Shown: positions 23,137 to 35,760, numbered from the stretch's first letter. The stretch: 64,000 nt of DNA from Podocnemis expansa (GCA_007922195.1 ML682038.1:997208-1061207); one strand, 5' to 3'. The notes: generated from the sequence alone by a model not told the origin. Program-made: numbers and translations.

Positions 23137-24470
23137 CTGTAGGGGGATCACGTTACAGTCAGTGCTTGGAGAAATCATTTGCAACATCATTCCAGGATAT
23201 ATAAAAAAGAGACCTTCAACTTAGAGAGGAACAAGCAATTTAGAGCACCAGTGTCATGTGCAGACCATATTGGTGTTCTCAGACACGTTATAGGACAAAG
23301 TTTGGAGTGTCAGACATCTCTTGTGATAAACTATAGACTTCCACAAGGCTTTTGATATGGTGCACCAGGGATTGGCAATTTTTGCCAGCCCCCATGCCAG
23401 GCCCATAACACAACCCTTGGCAGGAGCTGGGGGCAGGGTGGCTCTTGTGGCCCTATGTCCCATTGGGGGGCACAGGGCCAACAGGGAGGAGCAGCCACAG
23501 TCCTGACTGGCACTGCAGGGCCAGGAGCTCTGTATGCCACTCAGAATGGGTGCACATGTGACATTTGGCATGTATGCCAGAGGTTGCAGACCCCTGTATG
23601 GTACACAAAGAAAGTCTTTGGAAAATTATGGCGTTTATGGAATAGTGGCAAATTTATTAATATAATTAAGAATTTGTATTAATGCCAAATGTGCATTCAT
23701 AGATGGTGACATCAGCCAATAGTTTCCAGTGACAACAGGAATAGTCCAAAGTGGTTTATAGCCCCACTGTTATTTGTAATGGCTATTGAGCATGTCATGA
23801 GGAAACTAACCACAAAAGGCAACCAAGAATTTTATGAACATATGACAAAGCACAATTGGATTACTTCATTTTTGCTGATAACATTATCTTTAGTTTAATG
23901 TGTAATAATAGAAGAAGAGACCCCGTTTTTGGCAGATAAAACAAGGTTGTTTTTTTTAATTGACATGGGACAGACAAAATATGTAGCTATCAATATCCCA
24001 AAAGTAAACATTAGCATACATAGAAAAACACTAGTAGAATTTATTCACTGTAAAATTGATAGGAAATATATGACAGATACTGATAGGAGGACTAAGTTGA
24101 AGTCTTTCTGTCAGTGTCTGCATAAATTAAATGCCTGCAGAGGGTCTTCAGAGTCCATTGCAAAGAGTTTCTTGCAACATCAGAAGTTCTAAGGAGAGTA
24201 AAGCAATCTAAAACATCAAATATGATGATGATGGACATATTTAGGACTCACTTTAAGGATGCTATTTATATGATTTCCATGGAAAAACGATAGTATGGAC
24301 GCCACAGGGAAAGAGAAGAAGAGGACAATTTAGAAAACCGTTGCTGAAAACAATACAGAAAGAAGTGAAATTCATCAATATGTTGCTCAGAAGCCTGAAC
24401 AGACAAGCACAAAACTGAACTAAATGGCAGAAACAGGTGGATGCAAGAGGATAAAAAACATTTTACACAT
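23137..24470 (+). pseudogene. Non-LTR retrotransposon (RTE-like LINE) reverse-transcriptase remnant
   Basis: Conceptual translation with frameshifts gives successive blocks of a non-LTR reverse transcriptase: CRGITLQSVLGE near 23138-23175, IDFHKAFDMVHQ just before a hAT insertion, INIIKNLYxNAKCAFIDGD after it, then LLFVMAIEHVMRKLT. A continuous frame at 23929-24192 contains MGQTKYVAINIPKVNISI and the tract corresponding to the thumb, and WxPQGKRRRGQFRKPLLKT lies near 24290-24340. Stops and frameshifts are numerous, and the expected FADD catalytic motif is degraded. The clade is probably RTE-like but not certain. Related copies are at 44395-44645 and 51955-54060. Confidence 0.75.
23366..23596. 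mobile_element. hAT MITE inserted in the LINE reverse transcriptase
   Basis: The left terminus CAGGGATTGGCAATTTTTGC and the right terminus GAGGTTGCAGACCCCTG are inverted. The flanks TATGGTGCAC and TATGGTACAC are imperfect copies of each other, consistent with a target duplication. The LINE reading runs up to the left edge (AFDMVHQ) and resumes after the right edge, so the hAT is younger than the LINE. Confidence 0.75.
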
Positions 24471-24479
24471 AAACAGACA

Positions 24480-26185
24480 CACACACAGGGTTAGGATTAG
24501 GATTTACTAGTCATTTGTCCTGTAGTTTGTCTGTGCAGTCCATGCTGACTCCCCAACATTCACTTTCATTCACAACACTACACACTAACATACTCCCATG
24601 GAGTTGTCACTGTAGCTGTGGCATTAGATGGGTCTAAGCTGTTTACGCTTGGTACAGAGAACTCTTGATTAGTAGCAATTGTGTCCAAGCACTATTTAGA
24701 AAAATATTTTAAAAAACAGTTTGTCCAAGTTCTGGAGCTGACTGCCCCTCTGATCTCCATGTGGTCTCCTTCAGGGTGCCCTTTAAGGTCTAAGGCCAAC
24801 ACCTCTATCTCCCACCAGTGTGGGGATTTAGGTGTACAGCTCTCCTGTAATTCACTGTGCCAGTGTGTCTGACCTTAGTCCAGTTTCTGCAGTTCACTTT
24901 CTCTTTCTTTTTCTCTCTCAGGGACAACGATCATATCTACCAGTGACCAGCCAGGTTTCTCAAAGCAGAGCATATTTATTTTCGGACAAAAACATTGCAG
25001 AGGATAATACACCATAAAACAGTAAATAGTCTACATGCATCCTATTTTTACCACATGGAGGACCTGGCAGGTTCCAGTCTTTCAAACTCTTACAGCAGGC
25101 ATTTGGTCTCTTGATTCCAATGTCAATTTTTGGATCAAAATGAGATACCAGCTGAGTCAGTTCAGGCTCACAATTTGTACAGTTTGGGGCCTTTGATTCT
25201 CTGAGGCTTCCTGGAACAGTAAGATCTGTTAATGTCCCTTTTCTGCAGGGGGCAGAACTTCAAAGGGTAGGTAGCTGCATAACCAGTACTGGGGACATTG
25301 TGTTAGTCACTCCTTCCCTGAATAGTTCTACACTTTGAAGGTTCCAAGGTCTTGCTTCTGTTGTTTCCTACACTGCAACATTTGATTAAGGTGTGTTTCA
25401 CTGAATCATTTTGGCTGGTGGTTAGACCATAACTTTACACTCAAATGTCTGTATGAGGCTAAAGGAACTGTTTAATTAGGTCTACCCTTATGAAGAGGTT
25501 CCAGAGCTTGTTATGAAGTATCCTGTTCCTGTGGAGGAAAGAGAAGAGAGATTGGTGAGGGCATCATCAATGCACATGATAAAAGCCAGACAGAATGGTC
25601 ACAAGGGAAAAGGAGGCCTCACCATTCAGCTGAAATGCATGGTATGCATGATGATGTCTTTAAAAATCTGTACATTTTTTAGAAATGTATGTGTCTTTTC
25701 AGACAGTAATATTCATCCTGGTCTGCTTAGTTTGTGGAAGCTTTCTCCTCACAGCAGCCCTTTCATCTGTAACAGCAAATCAGTGCATTTTGGACCTGGA
25801 CTTAAGGTTAAGATTCTGTGACAGTTGTTTTTAATAAGTCAGGTTTTAGGCAGTAAAATAAACAAAAATTCAGGAAAGCCACAACCCATCCCTGATTTTT
25901 CCAAAAAATATCCTGCCAAATGGGGAAAGCAGAGCTGCCAGAGCTTGTATCTGCTCCAGCCTGCTGCTCCAGCTTTTGGTGGCCTTGGGAGTGGCCGCTT
26001 GTCAGCTATTTGACAGTGGTCCTGGGGCACACAGCTGTTCCACTCATGCCTTAGCACATGGTACAACCACTGGAAAAGAAACTGCACATTGCTGTATGCT
26101 TATTTGTATTGCAGCAGTATGTGCGTCTAATGGGACTGGAACTGCTCAGTGAACAATTGGCAAGAGACAAGTAAAGGAAAAATTA
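24480..26185. other. Unassigned; possible LTR-like sequence 24740-25440
   Basis: The segment from 24740 to 25440 has a pyrimidine tract followed by CAG (24902-24922), GGTTTCTCAAAGCAGAGCAT and ATTTATTTTCGG, which gives it the feel of a sauropsid retroviral LTR; I could not find ends or a second copy. A TTAGGGTTAGGATTAGG-like stretch (24489-24505, telomere-like but only about two imperfect units) is noted. No genes are seen. Confidence 0.25.
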
Positions 26186-26193
26186 GAATAAGA

Positions 26194-26400
26194 CAGTGGT
26201 TCCTAACCTCTTCTTTGCTGTGGCACACCTTTGTAATTTTAATTTATTTGAGGCACACCACCATACAGTTGCCAAATGAACTCATGAATATTCATGAGCA
26301 AATCAAGAACTTTGAGTAGTTTTTCAAAAAATTCCATGGCACACCTGCTCAGGCCTGAAGGCACAACTGTGTGCTGTGGCACACTGGTTGGGAAACACTG
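26194..26400. mobile_element. Short hAT MITE, internally deleted form of the 2656-3716 family
   Basis: The left terminus CAGTGGTTCCTAACCTC with TGTGGCACACC, and the right terminus GTGGCACACTGGTTGGGAAA followed by CACTG, match the ends of the 1.06-kb element at 2656-3716 but with only about 150 bases between them. The flanks GAATAAGA (26186-26193) and GAATAGGA (26401-26408) agree at 7 of 8. Confidence 0.88.
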
Positions 26401-26409
26401 GAATAGGAT

Positions 26410-28518
26410 ACAAGCAATCTTCTATACCAGTGGCTTCTAGAAGCCTGGTCCGTGAAGAGCTGAATAGTCGCATAGTGTTGGTTGCTTCTCCTTGTTTCGA
26501 GTTTCTGAAAAGCTTCAACAGCAGCAACAAATGCACTAAATGCTTTCCTAATATTTTTCTCTATGTATATAATTGCTGTGACGTTCCATGGGGAAGTTAT
26601 TTGATTGCAGCGGGACCAGTCTCGTGTTTTTAGATGCTCTCCACACTGTTAATGTTCAGGAGCCTCTGGCTGCCCTATACCATTCCTCCCAACTAAAGAA
26701 TCCCCCTTATCCTTACCGCAAGCTCTTTGATTTCATGCCCACATTTGCATCTGTGAAGATTAACGTCCCTTCAGCTACAATTTATGGAAAAACAAAGCAC
26801 CCTCTTCTGTTTTCTCCTTTCTCATGTTCAAATCCAGACTGATAGGAATGTGGTACAGCATTTAATTAATTTAGAAAGCAGTTAATATTAAATGTCTCAC
26901 TTTATGTAATTTGAACCTTCCTTGTATTCAAACTTAGTTTTCATATCCTGGAACATTTGCTTGTCTGCTTTATTGGAGGTCCACATAGGAATGATTTTCT
27001 TTTTTTTTTTAAATCCGTAAATATATTTGGATCTGTGTCAGAATCACCAACTATGCCTACATAATGTTGAGGGTAGAAACTTGAATTTCTGAAAGTGTAC
27101 GATAAACATGTCATGTTGAAGCAGCTGTGCAGTTATGGTGTGAAATGTTCACAAAATTCACCATAAATAGTTCAGTAGACTGTGGGGAAAAAGTGTACTG
27201 GGTCCTGTTTTGACCCATTTTGTGGGTACTGTGATGTTATTTATATTTTATACTGGCTAATTGCCACTCCTAATATAATTCACGCTGAGATAAGGGCCAC
27301 ATAATGAACCAAATTTACGGTCACATGGCTGGTTGTTTTATATGTATGAAAGCTCGTACAATAAATAAATGAATTAGTCTTTAAAAGTAGGGCTACTTGT
27401 TTGTATTGCTACAAGGAGTGAAGGATAGTGCTGCACGTGAGCAAGTACTGTATCACCAGAGCTAAGTATTACCAGGCAGCAGACTGTGTTCCATGTCTTC
27501 CTAGAACCTTTTACTGTGTAACGTGGCATAGCTATTTAGATACATGCATTATCGGCACTATTTTTCTTTAAGGTGCTGATACTCTCATCTTGATGGCAAA
27601 CTTGCTATTTTTCATATTTGCTATATTGCTGTATTTTGCTATAGTAAATTTGCTATCATATCTCAATAGTAAATTTGCTGTTTGCTCCTTTCCTCTGCCA
27701 GCCCCGCCGCCCATCTACGGGGAGGGGTTAGCAGAGGAATGGAGCAGTGTGCTGTATTCCCCTGCTATCCGCTTGCAAGGAATAGGATCAACATGCTGCT
27801 TCTCCTTGCTGCCCCTGCCCCCTCCCCCCCACCAGCTGGGCAGCAGGGCTGGCAAAAATAGGTGCTGATAGGCCTGTGCATATCATCACAAAAAAACCAC
27901 TGTGCATTATTAAACATAGACTCTCCAGAAACCATGTGAACTCTTTTTTTTATCATAATTCTATGATTCCATATAGATTTGGAAAGGGATGGAAGAGGAG
28001 CAGAGAAATGAGGAAGGAGGGTGATTGGGAACACTTCTGTATGCCAACATGCTGGAACAATGATTGGTGACCTGATAGATTACTGTACTGATTGTAAGTT
28101 TAGTAGGTCACAGACAGATGAAAACAAATAGTAGTTGAGTATAGGTGCATGTAAGAGATTGCTCTTTAAGATTTGTTTTCGGCAGTTGGTCAGTCCCTTG
28201 TTCAAAAAAAGAAGAGTTCCCATTAGACATCTCATGGTTATTCAGGACTTAAATTGCATCAGTGAGGATTGCCTCTGAGCCATTTAAAAAGTGCTTTTCC
28301 CTGTAGGAGGAGTGCCTTTTATTATTTTTTCTAAGGCTGTGGATTTGTCAGAGAACATGGGAACTGTGTTGGTGAAATTTTTGTGGGGTGATTCAATCTG
28401 TATACACTGCTATCCCACAGTGCCATTGTGAATGGGATTGGTACCTTCTCTTGTCTGAAGAAAAAATGCTAATGATAGTAGCATTAAAATGGCATTATAG
28501 TTTCACATGGCAAAATTA
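26410..28518. other. Unassigned sequence with a PLE-unit scrap
   Basis: At 27345-27412, TATGAAAGCTCGTACAATAA with ATGAATTAGTCTTTAAAAGT and CTACTTGTTTGTATTGCTAC is a worn half-unit of the PLE-derived family. A GC-rich patch at 27690-27860 has a C-run and no recognisable identity. The rest is AT-rich without features. Confidence 0.35.
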
Positions 28519-28531
28519 TATTCCCATTATA

Positions 28532-28685
28532 AAAAAAAAAAGCAAGGAGTCCTGTGGCCCTTAAAGACTAACAAAGTGGGATTTTTCTCTCACGAAGGCT
28601 GTTCAATAAATAAATTTGTTAGTCTTTAAGTGCCACTCCTTGCTTGTTTTGCAGAACTAGACTAACATGGCTCCCCTTTGGAACT
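28532..28685. mobile_element. PLE-derived unit, exact 11-bp TSD
   Basis: An A-run is followed by AGCAAGGAGTCCTGTGGCCC, ACTAACAAAGTGGGATTTTT, TAAATTTGTTAGTCTTTAAG and GCAGAACTAGACTAACATGG. The flanks TTCCCATTATA at 28521-28531 and 28686-28696 are identical. The two halves of the unit are complementary (GGAGTCCTGTGGC versus GCCACTCCTTGC). Confidence 0.85.
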
Positions 28686-28927
28686 TTCCCATTATAGTGA
28701 TTGGTAGTTTTGCCACTGTTGTGAATGGCAGTAGAATCTAGTGAGTAAAGTAAACAATTTGATGAGTAGGAGTGCCCTTAGGTCTGGCTGCTCTCTTTGT
28801 TTTTAGTTTTATGTTAAGCAAACTTGTGTCTATTGTCAAGGCCAGGTACTTCTCAGAGTAAGAATCCCTAAGCTGAGCCCCAGCAGAGGTAATTTGTAGT
28901 TTACCTGTAAAGAAGGGACCCCTAGAT

Positions 28928-29115
28928 CAGGGGTTTCAAACAGCTGGCCCACGGGCTGCATGCAGCCCCTAAAGCTATTTCCTGCGGCCTCCAATGACAT
29001 CATCAATACCAATATTTGCAATATCATTGTATGAAAAGGTTTCAGTGGTGCGGCCTTCGGGCTAACGTACTAGTTCTTGTGCAGCCCTCGTGGTGATTTG
29101 AGTTGGAGACCCCTG
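28928..29115 (+). mobile_element. 188-bp hAT MITE, family copy 1
   Basis: The ends CAGGGGTTTCAAACAGCTGG and TTGGAGACCCCTG are inverted. The flanks CCCTAGAT (28920-28927) and CTCTAGAT (29116-29123) agree at 7 of 8. The copy at 36883-37070 has the same length of 188 bases, in opposite orientation, and aligns throughout (for example CCCCTAAAGCTATTTCCTGC against the complement of GCAGGAGATTGCTTTAGGGG). Confidence 0.92.
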
Positions 29116-29124
29116 CTCTAGATG

Positions 29125-29930
29125 CTAGGTTGAGTGGATTGCACTCAGCCCATTGATTGCTGCTGAACTGCTCCCTCTAATTTATAAAAGCAGTGACTCA
29201 CATCTGAGAAGTGAGGTGTTTTGCATAATTGGAGCTTTGGTAATACCCTAGCATATTATTGAATAGAGTGAAAGCAATTTGGCTATGAAAACAATTTATC
29301 GGAACCTGATGGAGGGGGTTTGTGAGCCACTTATGCATTTGATGTATACCTTTTATAAATTCAAATGTTTTGGCAATGTGACTATAATAAATATTTTTGT
29401 CATAACATCTCTGTATGTCTTTAATCATCGGTATCAGCAATTCTTAAATATGTGCACAGAAGCTGGAAGTGATGTTGCAAAGGACCCAATTACATAATAG
29501 GCTTGCTTACTTGTTTTTAGTTTGGTTTGGTTTGGTTCAGTTTGATTATTCAAGATTTAGTAATGCTAGGACACCAAAACAGGGATAATAGTAGAACTTT
29601 ACAAACGTTTAACATTAGAAAACACATGTTGAAGTAAAACCAATATGCACTGGCAATTCCAATAGGTCAGTAGTATAAAGTGTATTTTAATAATTGTAAT
29701 GGATATTTACAGCACAACCAGCATTATAAGATTGTTGAGGAGGAGGGACATTTGAGAGCCACACGTATACACACATGCTTTAAAGCACAGTGTTTGTTTC
29801 TATTACGTTTATAGTGTTAGTGATGCGCATTATATGCAATATTTGCATGTTTTTCAAAATGAGCACATTAGCATTACGTTTGCAAACTTTATTTCAGCCT
29901 AGCAAAAAGTACAGGGTGTAACATCACTGT
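29125..29930. other. Unassigned AT-rich sequence
   Basis: No recognisable element or gene. A short TTTGG tandem run lies at 29519-29540. The open frames are short and AT-driven. Confidence 0.35.
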
Positions 29931-29933
29931 GAT

Positions 29934-30136
29934 AAAACAAACAAGGAGTCCTGTAGCACTTAAAGACTAACAAATTTATTAATTGCGTGAGCTTTTGTGG
30001 GAGAAGATCCTACGTTGTCAGATGCTTTTTTCCAATGAATGCTCATACAGTTTGTACATGTTTTGTCTTTAAGTGCCACAGGACTCCTTGTTTGTTTTAC
30101 TAAACTAGACTAACATGACTGCCCCTTTGGAACTTG
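29934..30136. mobile_element. PLE-derived inverted dyad unit
   Basis: The left half is AAACAAACAAGGAGTCCTGT, AGACTAACAAATTTATTAAT, GCGTGAGCTTTTGTGGGAG and GTCAGATGC. The right half returns as TGAATGCTCATACAG, TTTGTCTTTAAGTGCCACAG, GACTCCTTGTTTG and AACTAGACTAACATGACTG. This is the clearest example of the back-to-back form. No target duplication was found. Confidence 0.75.
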
Positions 30137-30471
30137 GCAACATGCAAATTCCTAAATACAACAGAATAAATGGCCCTGAAACCAAACCTAGACCTTAGGC
30201 TTGGGGCCTCTGTAAGATGATCTGATTTTTCAGGGAGGCTTAATTTAACTCTTTGTCAAATGGTTCCTCCTCTTCACCTTCCCGCATCTCTCTCCCAAAA
30301 AATCGTTGTTTGGATGTTAGAGCATCACAGGATCTTAAAGGGTAAAGCTTTGATTAAAGTAGCTTGATTATCACATTGTATTTGTAAGAATCTCAGCAAA
30401 TGTGAATATTTTTAAGGTAGCATATTTTTCAGTTGGTTGGTACATTAGAGGAAAGTGAGCTGTCATGTATA

Positions 30472-31378
30472 CTGTATATACTTGGGTATAAGCTGATCCG
30501 TGCATAAGCTGACCCCCCAGTTCTGAGCCCAAAAAGAGGCAAAAATGAGTGACCCGTGTATAAGCTGAGGTCCCCGTTTGGCCTCAGCTCCTAACATCCC
30601 TGCCCAGTGCCCGAAGTTCTAGAGGTCCTGACACCCCCCCCAACCCTTTTGCTACTTTCTCTGTCCCCTGCTGCTCTCTCCACTTCCTGCTGCTGTCCCC
30701 CTGCTCTGTCCAGTCCTCACTCCTGCCCCCTGTTCTCTCTGCTCCTCCTGCTGCTCCCCTGCTGACTGTCACCTTCTCTGTTCCCTGCTGTTGTTCCTCT
30801 GTTCCCCAATACCCTTTCCACCCCTTTCTCCCTCACCCCCCAACCCCTGCTGCTGCTTTTCCTGGTCTCCCAGGCACCCGTCCCACAAATCTCCAGGCCC
30901 TGTCACCTGAACACCCCCCCCCCGAAACCCCTAGGCCCTCCTGCCACTTTCCCTAGACTCCACAACCCCCTGCCTAGCTCCCACACACTGCTCCCGCTTT
31001 CTCCAGACTCCCCAGCCTCCCCCCCTCCGAAATTCCCAGGTCCTACCACCGCTTTCCCCAGACTCATCAACCCTATCCCTAAATACTGGGCCCTGCTGCA
31101 GCTTTCCTGGCCTCCCTGAACACCCTCCCACCCAGTGCTCAGGCCGACCCCTCCCCTTACCTGGCTGCTTCAGATGCCAGGGTCCGCTCCTTACTCTAAC
31201 CCCAGCCCAGGCCGACTGCCCATGCTGGCCGCCCCAGCCACGCTGGGGCTCCAGCCTGCAGCATGGTCAGTGAAACTGCTGGGGCTGTCTACTATATTCA
31301 CCCATGTATAAGCCGAGTGCCTGTTTTGAAGCCAATTTTCAGGCACAAAAATCTCAGTTTATACGTTAGTATATATGG
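30472..31378 (+). mobile_element. TA-flanked MITE (CTGTATATACTTGGGTATAA ends), copy A
   Basis: The left end CTGTATATACTTGGGTATAA and the right end GTTTATACGTTAGTATATAT (followed by GG) are inverted and bounded by TA dinucleotides at 30470-30471 and 31379-31380, as expected for Tc1/mariner-type integration. Subterminal motifs TTCTGAGCCCAAAAAGAGGC on the left and AATTTTCAGGCACAAAAATC on the right recur, inverted, in copy B (59378-60517). The interior is C-rich with Cs and CTGCT reiterations and has no transposase. The superfamily assignment rests only on the TA duplication and the ends. Confidence 0.7.
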
Positions 31379-32174
31379 TAGGACTGAGAGAAATGAGATC
31401 TGTGGAGCAGAGCTTCATCTCTTAGAACCCCTGACCATCTTTATTGGAATTTATGTTTTGAAAAGAGTGTGGTTTGCAGTATTTGTTTTACTATCACTAT
31501 ACGTTAAGTAATTTCAAATAATGTCGTCATCATTTACTTTGACTAAATGGAAAAGGGAAGGTTGTATGACTTAAATTTCCTGTGCTAGTTTGCTTGGAGT
31601 ACCAGCCTGGATTTTATTACGAGAAAATATATTTCTTCTTTCTGATAAGCAGTGCAGAAAGCAGCATCAGGTGAGGGCAGAACAAATCTCAGTTTGGGCA
31701 GCTAACGAGGGTTGTATGCTGTCCAGTTGCCTCTTAAGCATCCATTGCACATTTGTAACTGACTGTGGCTCACCAAAAGAAGTAAATAATGAATCACGTC
31801 GTTATCGTCCAGTGTACTCTTTCAGCACATGTGATGTGTATCACAGAAACAGGGAGATTGCACAGGATTCCCTGTAATTAAACTTATCATTTTCTAATAT
31901 GTGATGTGAGGAAACCTCACTTGAACAGGGAATAACTACAGGGTGGGTTTTGTCAGACCTGGCTCTTAATCTTGCTCCAGCTCTGCCTGCTGACATGCCA
32001 GTTTTATATATTTGCCTCACCTATAATTGTGTCAGTGTAAAGCAGCAAGAAGCTTTTACTCAGCATGGAGCAGACAGATGTGCACTCTGCTGAGTCTCCA
32101 CTGGGAGATGAACAACTGCCTTCATTCTTGGCACTTTCACCATCTCAGCAACTTGTAGAAATGCTACTAATTTA

Positions 32175-32285
32175 GTCATTCATTCATTTATTTGAAAAAT
32201 TGTAGTGCTGAGGAGCCCCAGTCATGGACTGGGATCCCATTGTACTAGGTGCAATATAAACACAGAACAAAAAGTCATTCCCTGC
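32175..32285 (+). repeat. Dispersed repeat, partner of 4285-4380
   Basis: The landmarks are TGAGGAGCCCCAGTCATGG, TGGGATCCCATTGTACTAGG and AACACAGAACAAAAAGTC. The fragment at 4285-4380 is the same family in the opposite orientation. I know this as a common interspersed repeat of turtles and crocodilians; the class is unknown to me. Confidence 0.5.
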
Positions 32286-35200
32286 TCAAACAAACTTGAT
32301 AATTTCTCTTATCTGTCCAGTGGCCATGATTGCCTCCTTATCCTTGTGGTGGCCTCACCATGGAAAAATTGTTGGTCTTCAGAGTGCAGCAACCCCAGTA
32401 ATCACACAATTACACCATCTATTCATAGAGTATACATTGTCAATGTCAGTAGTATACCTTAAATATTAAAAGGTGGTATAAACAATAGGACATTTCCATT
32501 GCATTAGAAAGTGTTTTGTTGTTATTGTTGCTTCCCCAGTGTTCTCACAGAATAATTCCTGTTAGCTACCTATCTCACTGAACTGTAAATTACAGGTTTC
32601 CTCTTAAAGCAATAATAATGAATCCCTTGTTCATCTGACTAGACTATCAATGCCGCTTATACACATCTGTAACTCTCCTTAATTTTCCCATGCCACTCCA
32701 TTTTGTGTGTATTGTGTGGACTGCCATATCAGAAGGCGTAGAAGTGCAGAAGAAACATATACTGAGACGTATAATATGTAATAAGTAGGAAAGTCCTTAG
32801 AGTTTTTCAAAAAATAAGAAAATGAATGATGGTCTGAAGGTGGACAGAACAGATCCCAGGTTAAGAGTGAACAGAAGTTGAAAATTGCAAAGCCTAATAG
32901 TTGGCATGATGGAGAAGAAATCACGAAGAAAGTAGGCACAAGCAGTGCTTCTGCCTTTAGTAAATATTAGTTTGTATGTTTTAGTATGTTTCATTGTATA
33001 TCCGGGGCAGATGCACACAGCTAGGTTGACTCGTGATTAAGGAAGGAAAGCAGAATGCTAGGATGGAGTGAGTCGAATGAACACTGTCATTGTTGAGCAT
33101 GTAATTGAAGAGCCAAGACTGAATATTTTTGGTTTCAGATGACATGCCTGAGAATCATTTTCCTCTCTTTCCCATGTGTTCCTCCCTATCAGTAATCTAG
33201 TCCCTGCTCCTGTTCTCAAACTTCAGACCTTTGTCAGATCACTCCTGAAAGCTTATTTCTGCACCATCATCTGCAAGAAATTAGAGTCTTTACAACAGCA
33301 GAGGGAGGGGGATGTGGAGGGCACAGGACACCCTGCCAGAAAAATCACACACAGGATCTTATCTGAACCCTTAAGAGAGATGTATGCTTCAAGTGAATTC
33401 TGTAATCATTATTTCCTAACACCTGTCTTTGCTCTCGCCTCCTCTTCCCAGTGTCGGTTTGTATTATACCTGTATCAGCCAAGTTCATTGTTAGACCTGC
33501 CTTCTGTGTCTTTTATTTCCTGAAGATATTAGCATATGTATAAAATAATTCTGCATCAGTAGCAATTAAAGTTCAAACCCTGAAACAGAAGACAGTCACA
33601 CAAATGCTACTAAAAAACAAAGGTTCACATTTAAGATCAACCTTTATTCAAGTTTGAAGTGGGAGAAATAATCCTGAGTCTGAAGTGGAGGAATAATCCT
33701 TGAACTCCACATCCTCTGCTGCCTCCAGAATTGCCTCTAGTATTTTGAGAATTCTTATACAGATACTATATACTCATCCAGCAAAGTCCAGACACAGTTT
33801 AGCAGGGCAAAGCACAGTTGGAGTTTGGCTTAGTGCCCAGAATCTGCTTTTAATCTTTGCAAAGGCCTTTTTTGTTTTGTTTTTTTCCAGCAGCCCTGGA
33901 GTGTAGTTGTGGAAATACTCACGGCTTTCTCCTTGAGAGAAAAATGAATGATTTCCTAAGACACTTTCATTATAGTATTTCTGACACCCAACAAGTCACA
34001 TGTTGTGAATACTGGCCTAGGAAAAGTTTTCTGTAGACATTCTTCCCTGGTAACATTTTATCTATTTGTAAAGAATTAGAGGAAGCTGAGCATATCTGCC
34101 ATAAACAGATGAGTTAGCCATTTCCAGGATGGAGAAAAAAGCTGATGCCTGATCTTTCTTTTTAGAGATCTTCCATTAACTGCAAACTGTCAAGTGAGTC
34201 AGCATTTCCAAAGCAGTGCAATGAATTTCAGAGTGAAGAAGGCAGAGTATTACAAGTTGACAATATCATCAGTCACTGTCCTATGTGTACTTTAGCTGGC
34301 TTGGGTTTTGGTTGGTTCATTAGTTGGTTGTTTTAATGCTAGTCTTAAGAAATTAGTTCCATCTTTCCCTCACTGATGTTTAGTGACATCTAAACAATGT
34401 TGAACCTTTTGCAAAATCTGTTGATACTCATAGATAATGCTGCTTTTGACTGGGGTTTAATTCCCCACGGTCTTGCACCATATTTTGGTCATTTATAACT
34501 TTACAGAGAGAATATCCAAATCAGAAAGAAAAGAGTTTTACGCTGTAAGAGAGTGCTGTAGCTCTCTTTCAGGCCATATGTCTGTCTCTTCCCTTGCTTG
34601 TGGTGCTAGTCTGCCTTCCACAGAAGCAGGTAGGTGAGATGAGCTTTAGTCTTCCCATCAAAACTTATATTAAGAGTCCCCCTACCACTGATAGACAAAC
34701 CAGTCCACAAAACCCCAGTAGTTCTTCACTTCTGATCTAGAATTGCCTGCTCTAAGTTTAGCTAGCAAACCTCATCTCTCTCATACTTCTTTTTTAGAGG
34801 CCCCCCTCGGCACCTATCAATCATCAGTTCAGCCCTTTGGAATTAGGAGCTGATTGCCCTGTTGACGCAGGGTTACCTTACTTGGGCTTAATAGTCACTT
34901 AGTCCTCCCTCAGCCTTCACTGAGCTCAATAATCCTTCTCCCCCTTTATGCAGGGATTTCTGTATCACCATCCTCCAGTTAGTGATGCAGAGGAAACACA
35001 GCCTTCCCTCTTCTCTGGGTTCCAGTGATAGACTCTGCAAGCACACTGCATTTGTCCACTTCACTGAGACCCTGGACCTCCCTCTTATTTCTATACCCCA
35101 TCTCTCTGCCTTTTACACAACCCTTTCCTTGGACTGTGATTGTTCTTTCTGGGTCTGAGTTCCTCTGTTACCTCCACAATCTGACCTATATCCCCCTTTC

Positions 35201-35544
35201 CTGGCAGCTTATTTAACCTTCCTCCAGATCTGACTTCTACCTGGAAATATACTGTACCATAAATCAGCTCTCATAGCTATCCTGCTCCTTTGGGTCTTCT
35301 CTTCTACTGAAAGCTCAGTTCTTATTCTGTAGTCTTGTACGTGACACAGTGGTCTCATGATCTAGCCACTTAACCGCTTCCTGATTTGAGACTCTGAAAT
35401 GAAGGTTAGCATTTTTAAGGTTACCACTATATCAAAAGCAACTAAAACTCTGGAACCTGCAAAGGAACAGGAAAAGTCAAGTTTTATATGTGGCATATAA
35501 AATAAAAATTGGTTGGCAAGAAGAAATGAGTGTGGACTGATAGA

Positions 35545-35760
35545 GAGGGCAGTTTTTGGAAATCAGGAGTCCTAAGTTGTATTCCTTGCTCTGTCAATTA
35601 TATATACATCCACTAGGAAAAGCACATAAGATTCAGATTTTCTAAAAATAACCAGATTGTATGCACCCAGGTTTGGGTACCTGGCTCTGATTTTCAGAAG
35701 AGCTGAGCATTCACATTACTGGCAATCTGTTTGTGTGCCCGGTGTCACAGATATGCAGTT
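35545..35760 (+). repeat. CORE-SINE/MIR-like fragment
   Basis: The stretch GGAAATCAGGAGTCCTAAG with TATTCCTTGCTCTGTCA resembles the tRNA-like head of MIR-type SINEs as seen in sauropsids. Further on, CACCCAGGTTTGGGTACCTG with TTTTCAGAAGAGCTGAGCA resembles another common repeat segment. Both are heavily decayed and the boundaries are guesses. Confidence 0.3.

Noticed and set aside
24901..25017. Pyrimidine tract plus CAG followed by open sequence at 24923 as an exon
   Set aside because: No donor site at a fitting distance and the surrounding sequence looks LTR-like.
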